Assembly (NCBI RefSeq): GCF_024758705.1
Contig: NZ_CP096971.1
Location: 1,178,001-1,242,000, forward strand
Direction: 5' to 3'
From: Sphingomonas sp. SUN019
Lineage (GTDB): Bacteria; Pseudomonadota; Alphaproteobacteria; Sphingomonadales; Sphingomonadaceae
Length of the DNA: 64,000 nt
Shown one piece after another: positions 17,557-25,747 of the stretch (its first letter is position 1; each line of letters starts with the position of its first letter). Both the position numbers and the translations under genes were made by a program. The notes below the pieces were generated by a model. That model was not told where the DNA came from and ran no database searches. It saw only the letters and a program-made list of their open reading frames with translations.

Positions 17557-18294
17557 TCACTGCCAGTCGCCCATTTGCGCCATCCAGATCGCGACCGCCG
17601 CTGCGGCTGCGGTATCGGCGCGCAGGATACGCGGGCCGAGCGCGATCGGTACCGCGCCCGGCGTACCGCGAATAGCCTCGCGTTCGGCATCGTCGAAACC
17701 GCCTTCGGGGCCGATGAGGATCGCCGCGGGGCCGTGTTTCATCGCTTCGGCTGCAGGCGCGCCGCCCAGTTCGTCGGCGAAGTACAGCGCGCGGGTATCA
17801 TTCCAGTCGCGCAGCAATGCCGTCAGTTTCACCGGCTCGGCAACCTCGGGCAAGGCGGTGCGCCCGCATTGTTCCGCCGCCTCGATCATGTGCGCGCGGA
17901 GCCGTTCGGTATTGGGCTTGTCGACCACCGTGCGCCGCGTGACGACGGGGACGAAGCGCGCGACGCCCAGTTCGCACGCTTTCTCCGCCATCCAGTCGAC
18001 GCGACCCTTCTTCAGCGGCGCGGCGCACAGCCAAAGGTCAGGCACTGCCTCGCGCTCGGCCAGCTTCTCGGTCACGTCCAGCGTCACGTCGCGCTTTCCG
18101 ACGCTGGCCGCGACACCCAGCCATTCGCCGGTCGCATCGTCGAACAGCCGCACCGGATCGCCGACCTTCATCCGCATCACCTGCACGAGGTAATGCGCCT
18201 GCGGCCCATCGATCCCGAGCGGTCCAGGCGCGAGCGGCGTAGCGACGAACAGGCGCGGCGTGGAGCGCGGCGGCCAGGCGGGGGTGGCGGGCAT
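17557..18294 (-). CDS. rsmE: 16S rRNA (uracil-1498-N3)-methyltransferase RsmE
   Basis: SPOUT-class methyltransferase that methylates U1498 of 16S rRNA in the assembled 30S subunit. The N-terminal PUA-like part includes 'HYLVQVMRMKVGDPVRLFD'. The SAM knot is 'ILIGPEGGFDDAERE' followed by 'LGPRILRADTAAAAA', both diagnostic. Its length of 245 residues is normal. The start is the ATG at 18294; a TTG directly upstream is possible. It is followed four bases later by the P-loop kinase. Confidence 0.93.
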   Translation of the reverse strand: MPATPAWPPRSTPRLFVATPLAPGPLGIDGPQAHYLVQVMRMKVGDPVRLFDDATGEWLGVAASVGKRDVTLDVTEKLAEREAVPDLWLCAAPLKKGRVDWMAEKACELGVARFVPVVTRRTVVDKPNTERLRAHMIEAAEQCGRTALPEVAEPVKLTALLRDWNDTRALYFADELGGAPAAEAMKHGPAAILIGPEGGFDDAEREAIRGTPGAVPIALGPRILRADTAAAAAVAIWMAQMGDWQ

Positions 18295-18307
18295 CAATGC
18301 GGCCCTA

Positions 18308-18430
18308 TCACCGCTTCCGCCCCCGCGCGATCATCCAGCGCGCGGTGAAGAACAACAGCGCCCCAATCAGCGCCACCCCGATCACCGCCAGCGTCACCAC
18401 CCCCGCCACGCGCAGGATCGCATAGAACAA
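18308..18430 (-). CDS. Possible small single-helix membrane protein
   Basis: A short open frame between the DUF2147 gene and rsmE encodes 'VVTLAVIGVALIGALLFF' followed by a basic 'RWMIARGRKR' tail, a pattern like a one-pass membrane protein. The clean in-frame start is a TTG at 18430, giving 40 residues. The helix-like sequence extends upstream to about 18468, right after the DUF2147 stop, without a standard start. It could be the real coupled gene or a fragment. No family recognised. Confidence 0.3.
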   Translation of the reverse strand: MFYAILRVAGVVTLAVIGVALIGALLFFTARWMIARGRKR

Positions 18431-18468
18431 CGCCTCGACGAACCGGCCGACCGCGACGGATAGATGGA

Positions 18469-18876
18469 TCAGCGGACGCGCCGCCAGGTTTGCGTCTTGC
18501 AGCCGATCCCGGCGAACAGGCAGCCGGTGCCGACGAGCGTATCGCGGTCGACCTGTTCGATCGTGCCTTCGAAGCTTTGCGCGATGTCGGGAACGTACAC
18601 CTGGCCGTACCACAGGCCGTCCTGATCGCGCTCCATATCCTCGAACAACCGTGTGCCGACCAATTGCTCGGTCCCGCCCGCCGCCGCGTCGGCCTTCGCC
18701 TTTTCGCTCGCCTGGATCACCGTTCCGCACATCCCCGAGCCGCATTTCGCGATGCGGATGCGCACGCTGTCGGCCTTGTTGCGCCACGTTCCGCCAAGCC
18801 CGCTCGCGGGCGGGGCCGCCGCGACGCTGGTGGCGGAGAGCATGAGGGCGAGGCTGGCGACAAGCTTTACGGACAT
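18469..18876 (-). CDS. DUF2147 secreted protein
   Basis: 135 residues with a signal peptide ('LVASLALMLSATSVAAA'). The mature domain has 'GTWRNKADSVRIRIAKCGSG', 'CGTVIQASEK' and ends 'GCLFAGIGCKTQTWRRV'. The conserved 'W.N......V.I..CG..LCG.V' layout is DUF2147, a small beta-sheet domain found in periplasmic proteins of proteobacteria, with no known activity. It is divergent from ubiA, with a 77-base gap for both promoters. Confidence 0.88.
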   Translation of the reverse strand: MSVKLVASLALMLSATSVAAAPPASGLGGTWRNKADSVRIRIAKCGSGMCGTVIQASEKAKADAAAGGTEQLVGTRLFEDMERDQDGLWYGQVYVPDIAQSFEGTIEQVDRDTLVGTGCLFAGIGCKTQTWRRVR

Positions 18877-18953
18877 GAACTCGATCCTGACGAACGATGA
18901 TGGCGGATTCAGGGCTCTGGCGGTGTGTAGCGCGGCGCTCTACCAAGCGCCAC

Positions 18954-19859
18954 GTGACCGAAATCGTTCCCGACAGCGAACATCGCGGCCTCGTCGCCGC
19001 GCTTCCCATGCAGCTGCGCGGGCTCGCACTGCTGGCGCGGTTCGACCGGCCGATCGGCTGGTGGTTGCTGTTCTGGCCCGGCGCATGGGGCGTGGCGTTG
19101 GCGGGCGGCGCGATCGGCCGGTTCGGGCTGATCCTGTGGCTGTTGCTGGGCGCGATCGCGATGCGTGGCGCGGGATGCGTCTATAACGACATCGTCGACC
19201 GCGATCTGGACGCCAGCGTCGCGCGCACCCGCAGCCGTCCGCTACCGAGCGGGATGGTGTCGTTGAAGGCGGCGTGGGTGTGGCTGGTGGCGCTGTGCCT
19301 GATCGGGCTGATCGTGTTGCTCCAGTTGCGTCCCTATGCCGCGGTCGTCGCGCTGCTGAGCCTCGCGCTGGTCGCAGCTTACCCGTTCATGAAGCGCATT
19401 ACGTGGTGGCCGCAGGCGTGGCTGGGGCTGGTGTTTTCGTGGGCGGCGCTGGTGGGGTGGAGCGAGATGTGGGGGGCGCTCGCGGTGCCGGGCGTGCTGC
19501 TCTACGCCGGGTCGATTGCGTGGGTGATCGGTTATGATACGATCTACGCGCTGCAGGACCGCGAGGACGATGCGATGATCGGCATCCGGTCGTCGGCGCT
19601 GCGTATGGGGAAGGCGGTGCGGCCGGGCGTCGCGGGCTTCTACGCGTTGGCGCTGGCGCTGTGGGCGGCGGCGTTGTGGCACGTCCGCCCCGACCCGTTG
19701 GCGCTTGCGGCGCTGTTGCCGGTAGCGGGCCATTTCGCGTGGCAGGTGGCGACTTTAATCCCCGACGACAGCGCCAGCGCCCTCACCCGTTTCCGGGCAA
19801 ACCGGTTCGCGGGGTTGCTGATGTTCTTGGCGTGCGCTGTGGTGGGGACGATCCTGTAG
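18954..19859 (+). CDS. ubiA: 4-hydroxybenzoate octaprenyltransferase UbiA
   Basis: Inner-membrane prenyltransferase of ubiquinone synthesis, attaching the polyprenyl chain to 4-hydroxybenzoate. The first Asp-rich motif is 'NDIVDRDLDASVARTRSRPL' and the second region is 'YDTIYALQDREDDAMIGIRS', which together bind Mg-diphosphate. There are eight or nine hydrophobic segments. The longest frame starts at 18897, but GTG 18954 ('MTEIVPDSEHRG') begins where the protein resembles family N-termini; the stretch before it is Arg/Ser-rich. A family A repeat begins at the base after the stop. Confidence 0.93.
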   Translation: MTEIVPDSEHRGLVAALPMQLRGLALLARFDRPIGWWLLFWPGAWGVALAGGAIGRFGLILWLLLGAIAMRGAGCVYNDIVDRDLDASVARTRSRPLPSGMVSLKAAWVWLVALCLIGLIVLLQLRPYAAVVALLSLALVAAYPFMKRITWWPQAWLGLVFSWAALVGWSEMWGALAVPGVLLYAGSIAWVIGYDTIYALQDREDDAMIGIRSSALRMGKAVRPGVAGFYALALALWAAALWHVRPDPLALAALLPVAGHFAWQVATLIPDDSASALTRFRANRFAGLLMFLACAVVGTIL

Positions 19860-19973
19860 TCCTCCCCTGCAAGGGGAGGTGGCAGGCGAAGCCTGACGGA
19901 GGGGTGTCACGCTATCGAGAGGTCGACACCCCTCCGACGCGCTGCGCGCGCCACCTCCCCTTGCAGGGGAGGA
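19860..19973. repeat. Family A paired inverted repeat
   Basis: Arms 'cctcccctgcaaggggaggtgg' shortened here to the core CCCCTGCAAGGGG, inverted at the other end as CCCCTTGCAGGGG. The middle carries 'ggaggggtgtcacg' and 'gtcgacacccctcc'. It lies between the ubiA and S9 peptidase stop codons, which converge. Confidence 0.9.
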
Positions 19974-19985
19974 TTGATGGCCCCC

Positions 19986-22097
19986 CTACCCCGCGACCCC
20001 CAGTTCCTTCAGCATGAACGCCTGCCACTCGGCATTCTGGCGATAGCGTTCGAACCGGCCCGATTTCCCGCCATGCCCCGCCTCCATGTTCACCCGGAAC
20101 AGCAACGGGTTCGCGTCGGTTTTCTTCTCGCGCAACCGGGCGACCCATTTCGCGGGCTCGTAATATTGCACCTGGCTGTCCCACAGCCCGGTGCCGACGA
20201 ACAGCGCCGGATATGCCTTCGCCGCGACCTGATCGTACGGCGAATAGCTCAGCATATAATCGTAGTACTGCTTGTTCGCCGGGTTGCCCCATTCGTCATA
20301 TTCGCCGGTCGTCAACGGGATCGACGCGTCGAGCATCGTCGTCACCACGTCGACGAACGGCACTTGCGCGACGATAACCTTGTAATCGGCCGGGGCCATG
20401 TTCGCGACGCCGCCCATCAGCAACCCGCCCGCGCTGCCGCCCAAAGCCGCGACACGGCCCTTTGCGGCATATTTCTGCGCCACCAGATAGCGTGTCACGT
20501 CGATGAAGTCGGTGAAGCTGTTCTTCTTGTTCAGCAGATGCCCGTCGTCATACCAGCGCCGTCCCATCTCCTGCCCGCCGCGGATATGCGCGATGGCATA
20601 GACCATGCCGCGATCGAGCAACTCGATCCGGCCCGGATCGACCGCAGGATCGGTCGAATTGCCATAGCTGCCGTACGCATATTGCAGCATCGGAGCGGTC
20701 CCGTCGCGCTTCACGCCCTTCGCATAGACGATCGACACCGGCACCTTCGTCCCGTCGCGTGCGGGCGCCCAGACGCGTTCGGTGACGTATTTCGCAGGAT
20801 CGTAGCCCGGCACCGGCCGCACCTTCAGCACGCGCCGCTCGCCGGTCTGCGCGTTTACCTCATAGGTGGTGGTTGGCGTGACCAGCGAGCCGTAGGTGTA
20901 GCGCACCCACGGCGTCCCCGGCTCCTCGTTCACGTCGATTCCCATCGCAAAGGCGGGTTCGTCAGCCTTGACCGGCACGCTCTTCCCCGCATCGGTCGGC
21001 AGGCGGAGCATCTTGTTGCCGCCTTCGCGCTGTTCGATCGCGACGAAGCCGTCGAACGGCTTGAAGCTTTCGATGAATACGCTCTCGCTGGTCGGGACGA
21101 GATCGCGCCACGCAGCCCCCTTCGCCATATCGGCATCGGCGATCGTCGTGATCTTGTAGTTCGGCGCGCCCTTATTGGTGCGCATCAGCCAGCGCCCCTG
21201 ATTGTGCTCGGTCGAATACAGCACGTCGCGGACGCGCGGGGCGATGACGGTGAAGTTCGCCGGCGCAGCGGCGGGGGCGCAGCGCTGTTCGGCGCTGACC
21301 GTGCTCTGCACGCCGATGCAGACGAACCGGTCATCGGCGGTGCGCCCGATCCCCATGTAGAAGGTGTCGTCCTTCTCCTCATAGACCAGACGGTCCGCGC
21401 TGGCAGGCGTGCCGAGCACATGCGCCTTCACCCGCGCGCCGCGCAGCGTGACCGGGTCTTTCTCGATATAGAATACGGTCTTGTTGTCGCCCGACCAGAT
21501 CAGGTTGGGTTCGACGTTGGTGACCGTGTCGGCCAGCACCGCGCCGGTCGCCAGATCCTTTACCTTCAGCACATATTGGCGACGGCCGACGGTATCTTCC
21601 GCCCACGCGACCAGTTTGTTGTCGGGGCTGACCGCCCAGTCACTCAGTGCGAAGAAGGCGTGCCCCTTGGCCATCACGGGCTGATCGAACATCACCGCCG
21701 CGGCGGCGGTCTTCTCGCCCTTGCGGCGCTGGATCACCGGATATTGCGCGCCGGTGGCGAAGGTCGTTTCGTACCAATATCCGTTCTTGCGATACGGGAC
21801 CGACGAATCGTCCTGTTTGATATGGCCGATCGTCTCGTCATAGAGTTTGGTCTGGAGCGGTTTCAGGCTGCTAAGCTGCGCGTCGGCATAGGCATTCTCG
21901 GCATTTAGATACGCCAGCATCTCGGGGTTCTTGCGCGTGTCGTCACGCAGCCAGTAATAATCGTCCTCGCGCGCGCCGTTCGGGGATTTGACCATGAACG
22001 GCTTTTTCGCCGCCCGTGGCGGTTGCTGGGTGGTCTGCGCGCTCACGCTCGTCGCCACGACCAGCGCGGCTCCGGCCAGCATTATCCACTTCGTCAT
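19986..22097 (-). CDS. S9A prolyl oligopeptidase / oligopeptidase B, secreted
   Basis: 703-residue serine peptidase with an N-terminal signal ('LAGAALVVATSVSAQ'), so probably periplasmic, unlike cytosolic E. coli PtrB. The beta-propeller half spans about residues 40-440. The catalytic half holds 'HIRGGQEMGRRWYDDG', the nucleophile in 'GGSAGGLLMG', the Asp in 'GLWDSQVQYYEP' and the His in 'EAGHGGKSGR', all typical of oligopeptidase B. It cleaves short peptides, most likely after basic residues. It converges on ubiA. Confidence 0.92.
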   Translation of the reverse strand: MTKWIMLAGAALVVATSVSAQTTQQPPRAAKKPFMVKSPNGAREDDYYWLRDDTRKNPEMLAYLNAENAYADAQLSSLKPLQTKLYDETIGHIKQDDSSVPYRKNGYWYETTFATGAQYPVIQRRKGEKTAAAAVMFDQPVMAKGHAFFALSDWAVSPDNKLVAWAEDTVGRRQYVLKVKDLATGAVLADTVTNVEPNLIWSGDNKTVFYIEKDPVTLRGARVKAHVLGTPASADRLVYEEKDDTFYMGIGRTADDRFVCIGVQSTVSAEQRCAPAAAPANFTVIAPRVRDVLYSTEHNQGRWLMRTNKGAPNYKITTIADADMAKGAAWRDLVPTSESVFIESFKPFDGFVAIEQREGGNKMLRLPTDAGKSVPVKADEPAFAMGIDVNEEPGTPWVRYTYGSLVTPTTTYEVNAQTGERRVLKVRPVPGYDPAKYVTERVWAPARDGTKVPVSIVYAKGVKRDGTAPMLQYAYGSYGNSTDPAVDPGRIELLDRGMVYAIAHIRGGQEMGRRWYDDGHLLNKKNSFTDFIDVTRYLVAQKYAAKGRVAALGGSAGGLLMGGVANMAPADYKVIVAQVPFVDVVTTMLDASIPLTTGEYDEWGNPANKQYYDYMLSYSPYDQVAAKAYPALFVGTGLWDSQVQYYEPAKWVARLREKKTDANPLLFRVNMEAGHGGKSGRFERYRQNAEWQAFMLKELGVAG

Positions 22098-22158
22098 GCC
22101 CTACCCCATTCGATTCGTTTCTGAAGCGAACGCTAGTGGTTGGCAGGATCGACGCAAG

Positions 22159-23049
22159 CTATCCGCGCTTGCGCACCTGCCGGTACGTGCCGAGCACCCG
22201 GACCCATTTGGAATGGAAGCCCAATTCCTCCATCGCGCGGTCGAACGGTTCGTCGCCGGGCTTTCCCTCCACATCCGAATAGAATTCGGTCGCGGCGAAG
22301 CTGCCGCCGTGCTGGTAGCTTTCCAGTTTCGTCATGTTGACGCCGTTCGTCGCGAAGCCGCCCATCGCCTTGTACAGCGCGGCGGGGACGTTGCGCACTT
22401 CGAAGATGAACGTCGTCATCCACGGCCCCTCCCCTGTCGCTGGCCTTCCGCCGCGCGCCAGCGTGACGAAGCGCGTGGTATTGTGCTCGGCATCCGCAAT
22501 GTCGGTCGCCAGCAGGTTCAGGCCATAGATCGCCGCCGCGCCGGGCGGGGCCAGCGCCGCGCGCGCCGGATCGCCCAGTTCCGCCACCACCGCCGCCGCG
22601 CCCGCGGTGTCGGGATAGGCGACCGGCTGGATGTCGTGCGCCTTCAGCCAGTGGCGGCACTGCCCCAGCGCCTGCGGATGGCTCATCGCCTCACGCACGT
22701 TGTCGCGCGTCCCAGTTCCCATCAGCGCATGACGGATGCTCAGGAAATGCTCGCCGGTGATGACCAGCCCCGATTCGGGCAGCAGGAAATGGATGTCGGC
22801 AACCCGGCCGTGGAGCGAATTTTCGATCGGGATGATCGCGCAATCCGCCCGCCCGTCCTTCACCGCGTCGATCGCATCGGCGAAATCGAAGCACGGCAGC
22901 GGCAGCGCATCGGGAAACGCCTCGGTCACCGCAACATGGCTGTTCGCCCCCGGCGCGCCCTGAAAAGCGACCGTGCGCTCGGGTGCCGCGGCGGCGGCGG
23001 CGGTCATGCGGGCGACGATCGGGCGGGCGGGCGCAGCGAAATTGTCCAT
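22159..23049 (-). CDS. pheA: Prephenate dehydratase
   Basis: Converts prephenate to phenylpyruvate in phenylalanine synthesis. Stand-alone enzyme of 296 residues without a chorismate mutase domain, as usual in alphaproteobacteria. Catalytic-domain marks are 'VAFQGAPGANSHVAV', 'NSLHGRVADIHFLLPESGLVI' and 'NTTRFVTLAR', with the TRF motif essential for activity. The C-terminal ACT domain ('FIFEVRNVPAALYKAMGGFA' and 'KLESYQHGG') is the likely phenylalanine feedback site. I chose the ATG at 23049. It is divergent from the cytochrome c gene. Confidence 0.94.
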   Translation of the reverse strand: MDNFAAPARPIVARMTAAAAAAPERTVAFQGAPGANSHVAVTEAFPDALPLPCFDFADAIDAVKDGRADCAIIPIENSLHGRVADIHFLLPESGLVITGEHFLSIRHALMGTGTRDNVREAMSHPQALGQCRHWLKAHDIQPVAYPDTAGAAAVVAELGDPARAALAPPGAAAIYGLNLLATDIADAEHNTTRFVTLARGGRPATGEGPWMTTFIFEVRNVPAALYKAMGGFATNGVNMTKLESYQHGGSFAATEFYSDVEGKPGDEPFDRAMEELGFHSKWVRVLGTYRQVRKRG

Positions 23050-23156
23050 CCCGATCGTCGTTAAGCCACGCAACCTTCCGGCTTCAAGCGCGCTTGCCGA
23101 TACGGACACGCTTTTCTATGGGGCGTGCGACTTACCTTCTGGGGCGATTGCACGAC

Positions 23157-23855
23157 ATGGATGATCGGAACAACACGATTGCGGGCTGGGTGCTGGGCGC
23201 GGGCATCGTCGCGCTGGGCGGCGCGATCGTGAGCGGCATGGTCTTCCATTCGGGCGAGGTCGAGAAATTCGGCTATCCGGTCGAAGCGGCGGCGGAGGCC
23301 GGCGGCGGCGCGGCGGCCGAAGTGCCGATCGCCAGCCTGCTCGGCACCGCCGACGCGGCGAAGGGCGCGGAAGTGTTCAAGAAATGCGCCGCCTGCCACA
23401 CGATCAACCAGGGCGGCGCGAACGGCGTCGGCCCAAACCTGTACGGCACCATGGGTGAGGCGATCGGCGCGGGCAAGGGCGGCTACGCGTTCACCGACGC
23501 GCTGAAGGGCGTCGGCGGCAATTGGGACTTCGACAAGATGAACGCGTGGCTGACGTCGCCGCGCAAGTTCGCGAACGGCACGAAGATGACCTTCGCAGGA
23601 CTGTCGAACCCGCAGGATCGCGCCAACGTGATCGTATACCTGAACGCGCAAGGCTCAAACCTGCCGCTCCCCGCGGCTCCGGCAGCGGGCGCCGCCCCTG
23701 CCGACAATGCCGCGGCCCCCGCCGAAGGCGGCAACGCTGCGGACGCGGTCGCGAATGCGACCGGCGCGGAAACGGGCGACCTGGCCAACACCGGCACCCC
23801 CGCCACCGGCGCGCCTTCGGTCGATCCGGCCGCGGCGAAGCAGACGGGGAAGTAA
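23157..23855 (+). CDS. Membrane-anchored cytochrome c (CycM-like)
   Basis: 232 residues. An N-terminal uncleaved helix ('VLGAGIVALGGAIVSGMVFH') anchors a periplasmic class I cytochrome domain with haem motif CAACH, 'GPNLYGTMG' and the axial Met in 'GTKMTFAGL'. It resembles CycM/cytochrome c552, which carries electrons between the bc1 complex and terminal oxidase. After residue ~165 the protein becomes an Ala/Pro/Gly-rich tail of about 65 residues, unusual in length. I chose the ATG at 23157 because the upstream frame is antisense to pheA. Confidence 0.9.
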   Translation: MDDRNNTIAGWVLGAGIVALGGAIVSGMVFHSGEVEKFGYPVEAAAEAGGGAAAEVPIASLLGTADAAKGAEVFKKCAACHTINQGGANGVGPNLYGTMGEAIGAGKGGYAFTDALKGVGGNWDFDKMNAWLTSPRKFANGTKMTFAGLSNPQDRANVIVYLNAQGSNLPLPAAPAAGAAPADNAAAPAEGGNAADAVANATGAETGDLANTGTPATGAPSVDPAAAKQTGK

Positions 23856-23859
23856 AAAA

Positions 23860-23972
23860 TCCTCCCCTGCAAGGGGAGGTGGCAGGCCGCAGGCCTGACG
23901 GAGGGGGTGACACCCTCTCGATGGCTCGACACCCCTCCGGCGCTGCGCGCCACCTCCCCTTGCAGGGGAGGA
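23860..23972. repeat. Family A paired inverted repeat
   Basis: Arms 'tcctcccctgcaaggggagg' and 'cctccccttgcaggggagga', with the inner inverted pair around 'ccgcaggcctgacggaggg' and 'cccctccggcgctgcgcgcc'. It sits between the convergent cytochrome c and LOG-family genes. Confidence 0.9.
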
Positions 23973-23983
23973 TCTAGCGGACC

Positions 23984-24871
23984 TCACTCCGGCGGCGTCG
24001 GTTCCTGTTCCTGCCGCTTGCGGTAGAAATCCTGCACCACCGCCCAGCCCTCGGCCGCGCTCTCAACATAGGTGAAGATGCCCAGGTCGCGTTCGCTGAC
24101 CACACCTTCCTCGACCAGCGCGTCGAAGTTCACGACCTTTTCCCAGAATTCGCGCCCGAACAGCAGCACCGGGATCGGCTTCACCTTGCCGGTCTGGATC
24201 AACGTCAGCAGTTCGAACAATTCGTCGAACGTCCCGAACCCGCCCGGGAACGCCGCTAGCGCCCGCGCGCGCAGCAGGAAGTGCATCTTACGCAGCGCAA
24301 AGTAATGGAACTGCATCGACAGCGCCGGCGTCACGTAAGGATTCGGGGCCTGCTCATGCGGCAGGACGATGTTCAGCCCGATCGATTCGGCGTGGACGTC
24401 CGACGCACCGCGATTCGCCGCCTCCATGATCGACGGCCCGCCGCCCGAACACACGACGAAATGCCGCTTGCCCGCCTCATCGCGCGGAAAGTTCGACACC
24501 AGCCGCCCGAGTTCGCGCGCCATGTCGTAATATTTGGACTTCGCGACCAGCCGCTCGGCGATGCGGCGGCCCTGCTCGTCGGTCGCCATGTCGAGCATCG
24601 CCTGCGCCTTCGACGGCTCGGGAATGCGCGCGGAGCCGTACATCACGAAGGTCGACCCGATATGCGCCTCGTCCAGCAGCAATTCGGTCTTCAGCAATTC
24701 CAGCTGGAAACGCACGGGACGCAGATCCTCGCGCAGCAGGAAATCCATGTCCTGGAACGCCAGCTTGTACGCCGGGCTCTCGGTCTGCGGGGTGGAGATG
24801 CCGGCGTCTGCGGTGGCGGCATCCTGGCGAGCGCGCGGAAACACCCGCGACGGTACTTTGGTATCGGTCAT
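23984..24871 (-). CDS. LOG family protein (TIGR00730-like), long form
   Basis: 295 residues with the nucleotide-binding motif 'PGGFGTFDELFELLTLIQTGK' shortened here to its key PGGxGTxxE core, and 'CSGGGPSIMEAANRGA'. LOG proteins are phosphoribohydrolases that release cytokinin-type bases or cleave AMP, and distant relatives are lysine-decarboxylase-like by name only. The N-terminal ~85 residues are an extension with 'DMDFLLREDLRPVRFQLEL' found in the long subgroup. The true target is unknown. The ATG at 24871 is supported because the frame upstream overlaps the extensin gene. Confidence 0.87.
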   Translation of the reverse strand: MTDTKVPSRVFPRARQDAATADAGISTPQTESPAYKLAFQDMDFLLREDLRPVRFQLELLKTELLLDEAHIGSTFVMYGSARIPEPSKAQAMLDMATDEQGRRIAERLVAKSKYYDMARELGRLVSNFPRDEAGKRHFVVCSGGGPSIMEAANRGASDVHAESIGLNIVLPHEQAPNPYVTPALSMQFHYFALRKMHFLLRARALAAFPGGFGTFDELFELLTLIQTGKVKPIPVLLFGREFWEKVVNFDALVEEGVVSERDLGIFTYVESAAEGWAVVQDFYRKRQEQEPTPPE

Positions 24872-24881
24872 TAGCCCGCGA

Positions 24882-25529
24882 TTAGCGGCAAAAGCTCGCG
24901 CGGTCATCCTCAAGGTGGAAGTGATCGCGGTGCGCCGCGTTGTAATCCGGACTCAGGACGGTTCCGAACCGCTTGCACGCCGACGCATGAACCGCGCGCC
25001 AGAATTCCTGCACAGCAGGGTCGGCCGAACGATAATCGCGCAGCACGCTGATCCGCCGCCCGTCCTGCAACACCACCGCGCCGACGTCGACCGCATTGGC
25101 GATCGCGTGGCCCGAACGCCGGTTGCCGTTGCGCGTGCCGACGACGTTGCGGCACGCGTAGCTCCCCATCCCCTCGACCCGCGCCAGTTCGCTGCCGAGG
25201 ATCTGATACGCCGCCGGGGCCAGCGCATTGCGCACCCACGTCGTGAACGCCCGCGCCTGTCCGCAACGCAGCGCCGTGATCCCGGTGACGGGCACCCCGA
25301 TCTCGACCAGCTGCACCGCCCCGACCAGCCCACAGCCGTTCCCGAAATCCTTGTCAGGCAACACCCGGTACGCGACCCCGATCTGACGCAAATCGGCCAG
25401 GCATTGCGCGGTCTCGCGGATGCTCGGGCCGGCGAGCGGCTTCGCGGGAGGGGGCTTTGCGGGCGGCTCGGACCGCCCGCAGGCAGCGAGAAGCAGCGAC
25501 ACGCCTCCCACCAGAATACGCAACGACAC
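24882..25529 (-). CDS. Extensin-like C-terminal domain lipoprotein
   Basis: 215 residues with a lipobox signal ('LLLAACGR', Cys17) and a Pro-rich spacer. The domain includes 'RNVVGTRNGNRRSGHAIANA' and ends with 'NAAHRDHFHLEDD'. His, Asp and HxH positions in these motifs match the metal-binding set of VanY/M15-like peptidases to which the bacterial extensin family is distantly related, so it may cleave or bind peptidoglycan; activity is unproven. It is 10 bases upstream of the LOG gene and probably co-transcribed. Confidence 0.86.
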   Translation of the reverse strand: MSLRILVGGVSLLLAACGRSEPPAKPPPAKPLAGPSIRETAQCLADLRQIGVAYRVLPDKDFGNGCGLVGAVQLVEIGVPVTGITALRCGQARAFTTWVRNALAPAAYQILGSELARVEGMGSYACRNVVGTRNGNRRSGHAIANAVDVGAVVLQDGRRISVLRDYRSADPAVQEFWRAVHASACKRFGTVLSPDYNAAHRDHFHLEDDRASFCR

Positions 25530-25535
25530 ACTACC

Positions 25536-25630
25536 CCCGTTCGTGCTGAGCCTGTCGAAGCACCGTTCTTCTTGTTGCCGACGTTCGGGAAAGTGGAAAG
25601 CAGCCCTTCGACAGGCTCAGGGCGAACGGA
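25536..25630. repeat. Family D paired inverted repeat
   Basis: Arms 'ccgttcgtgctgagcctgtc' and 'gacaggctcagggcgaacgg' face each other across about 50 bases. It lies between the divergent extensin gene and serC, upstream of the serC leader. Confidence 0.85.
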
Positions 25631-25682
25631 GTCGGGCGCGCGATGAACCGAATATCGCCAGTTGCCACCCCGCCCCCCCGTC

Positions 25683-25747
25683 GCTAGGGCCGTCGACGGG
25701 CCACGCGGTCCCAACGCCGCGCGTGCTCTCTGTAAGGAGAGACTGAC
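25683..25747 (+). ncRNA. Candidate serC leader RNA motif
   Basis: The 65 bases before serC can form two hairpins: CACGCGG (25702-25708) with the GC-rich CCGCGCGTG (25717-25725, one 2-base bulge), then CTCTC (25726-25730) with GAGAG (25737-25741) around a 6-base loop. The second hairpin contains most of the AAGGAG ribosome site. A structured 'serC' RNA motif is known upstream of serC-serA operons in alphaproteobacteria, and the gene order here is the same. No covariance search was possible. Confidence 0.55.

Noticed and set aside
19974..21908. Plus-strand open frame of 644 codons
   Set aside because: Antisense to the S9 peptidase gene, whose catalytic motifs are all present on the minus strand.
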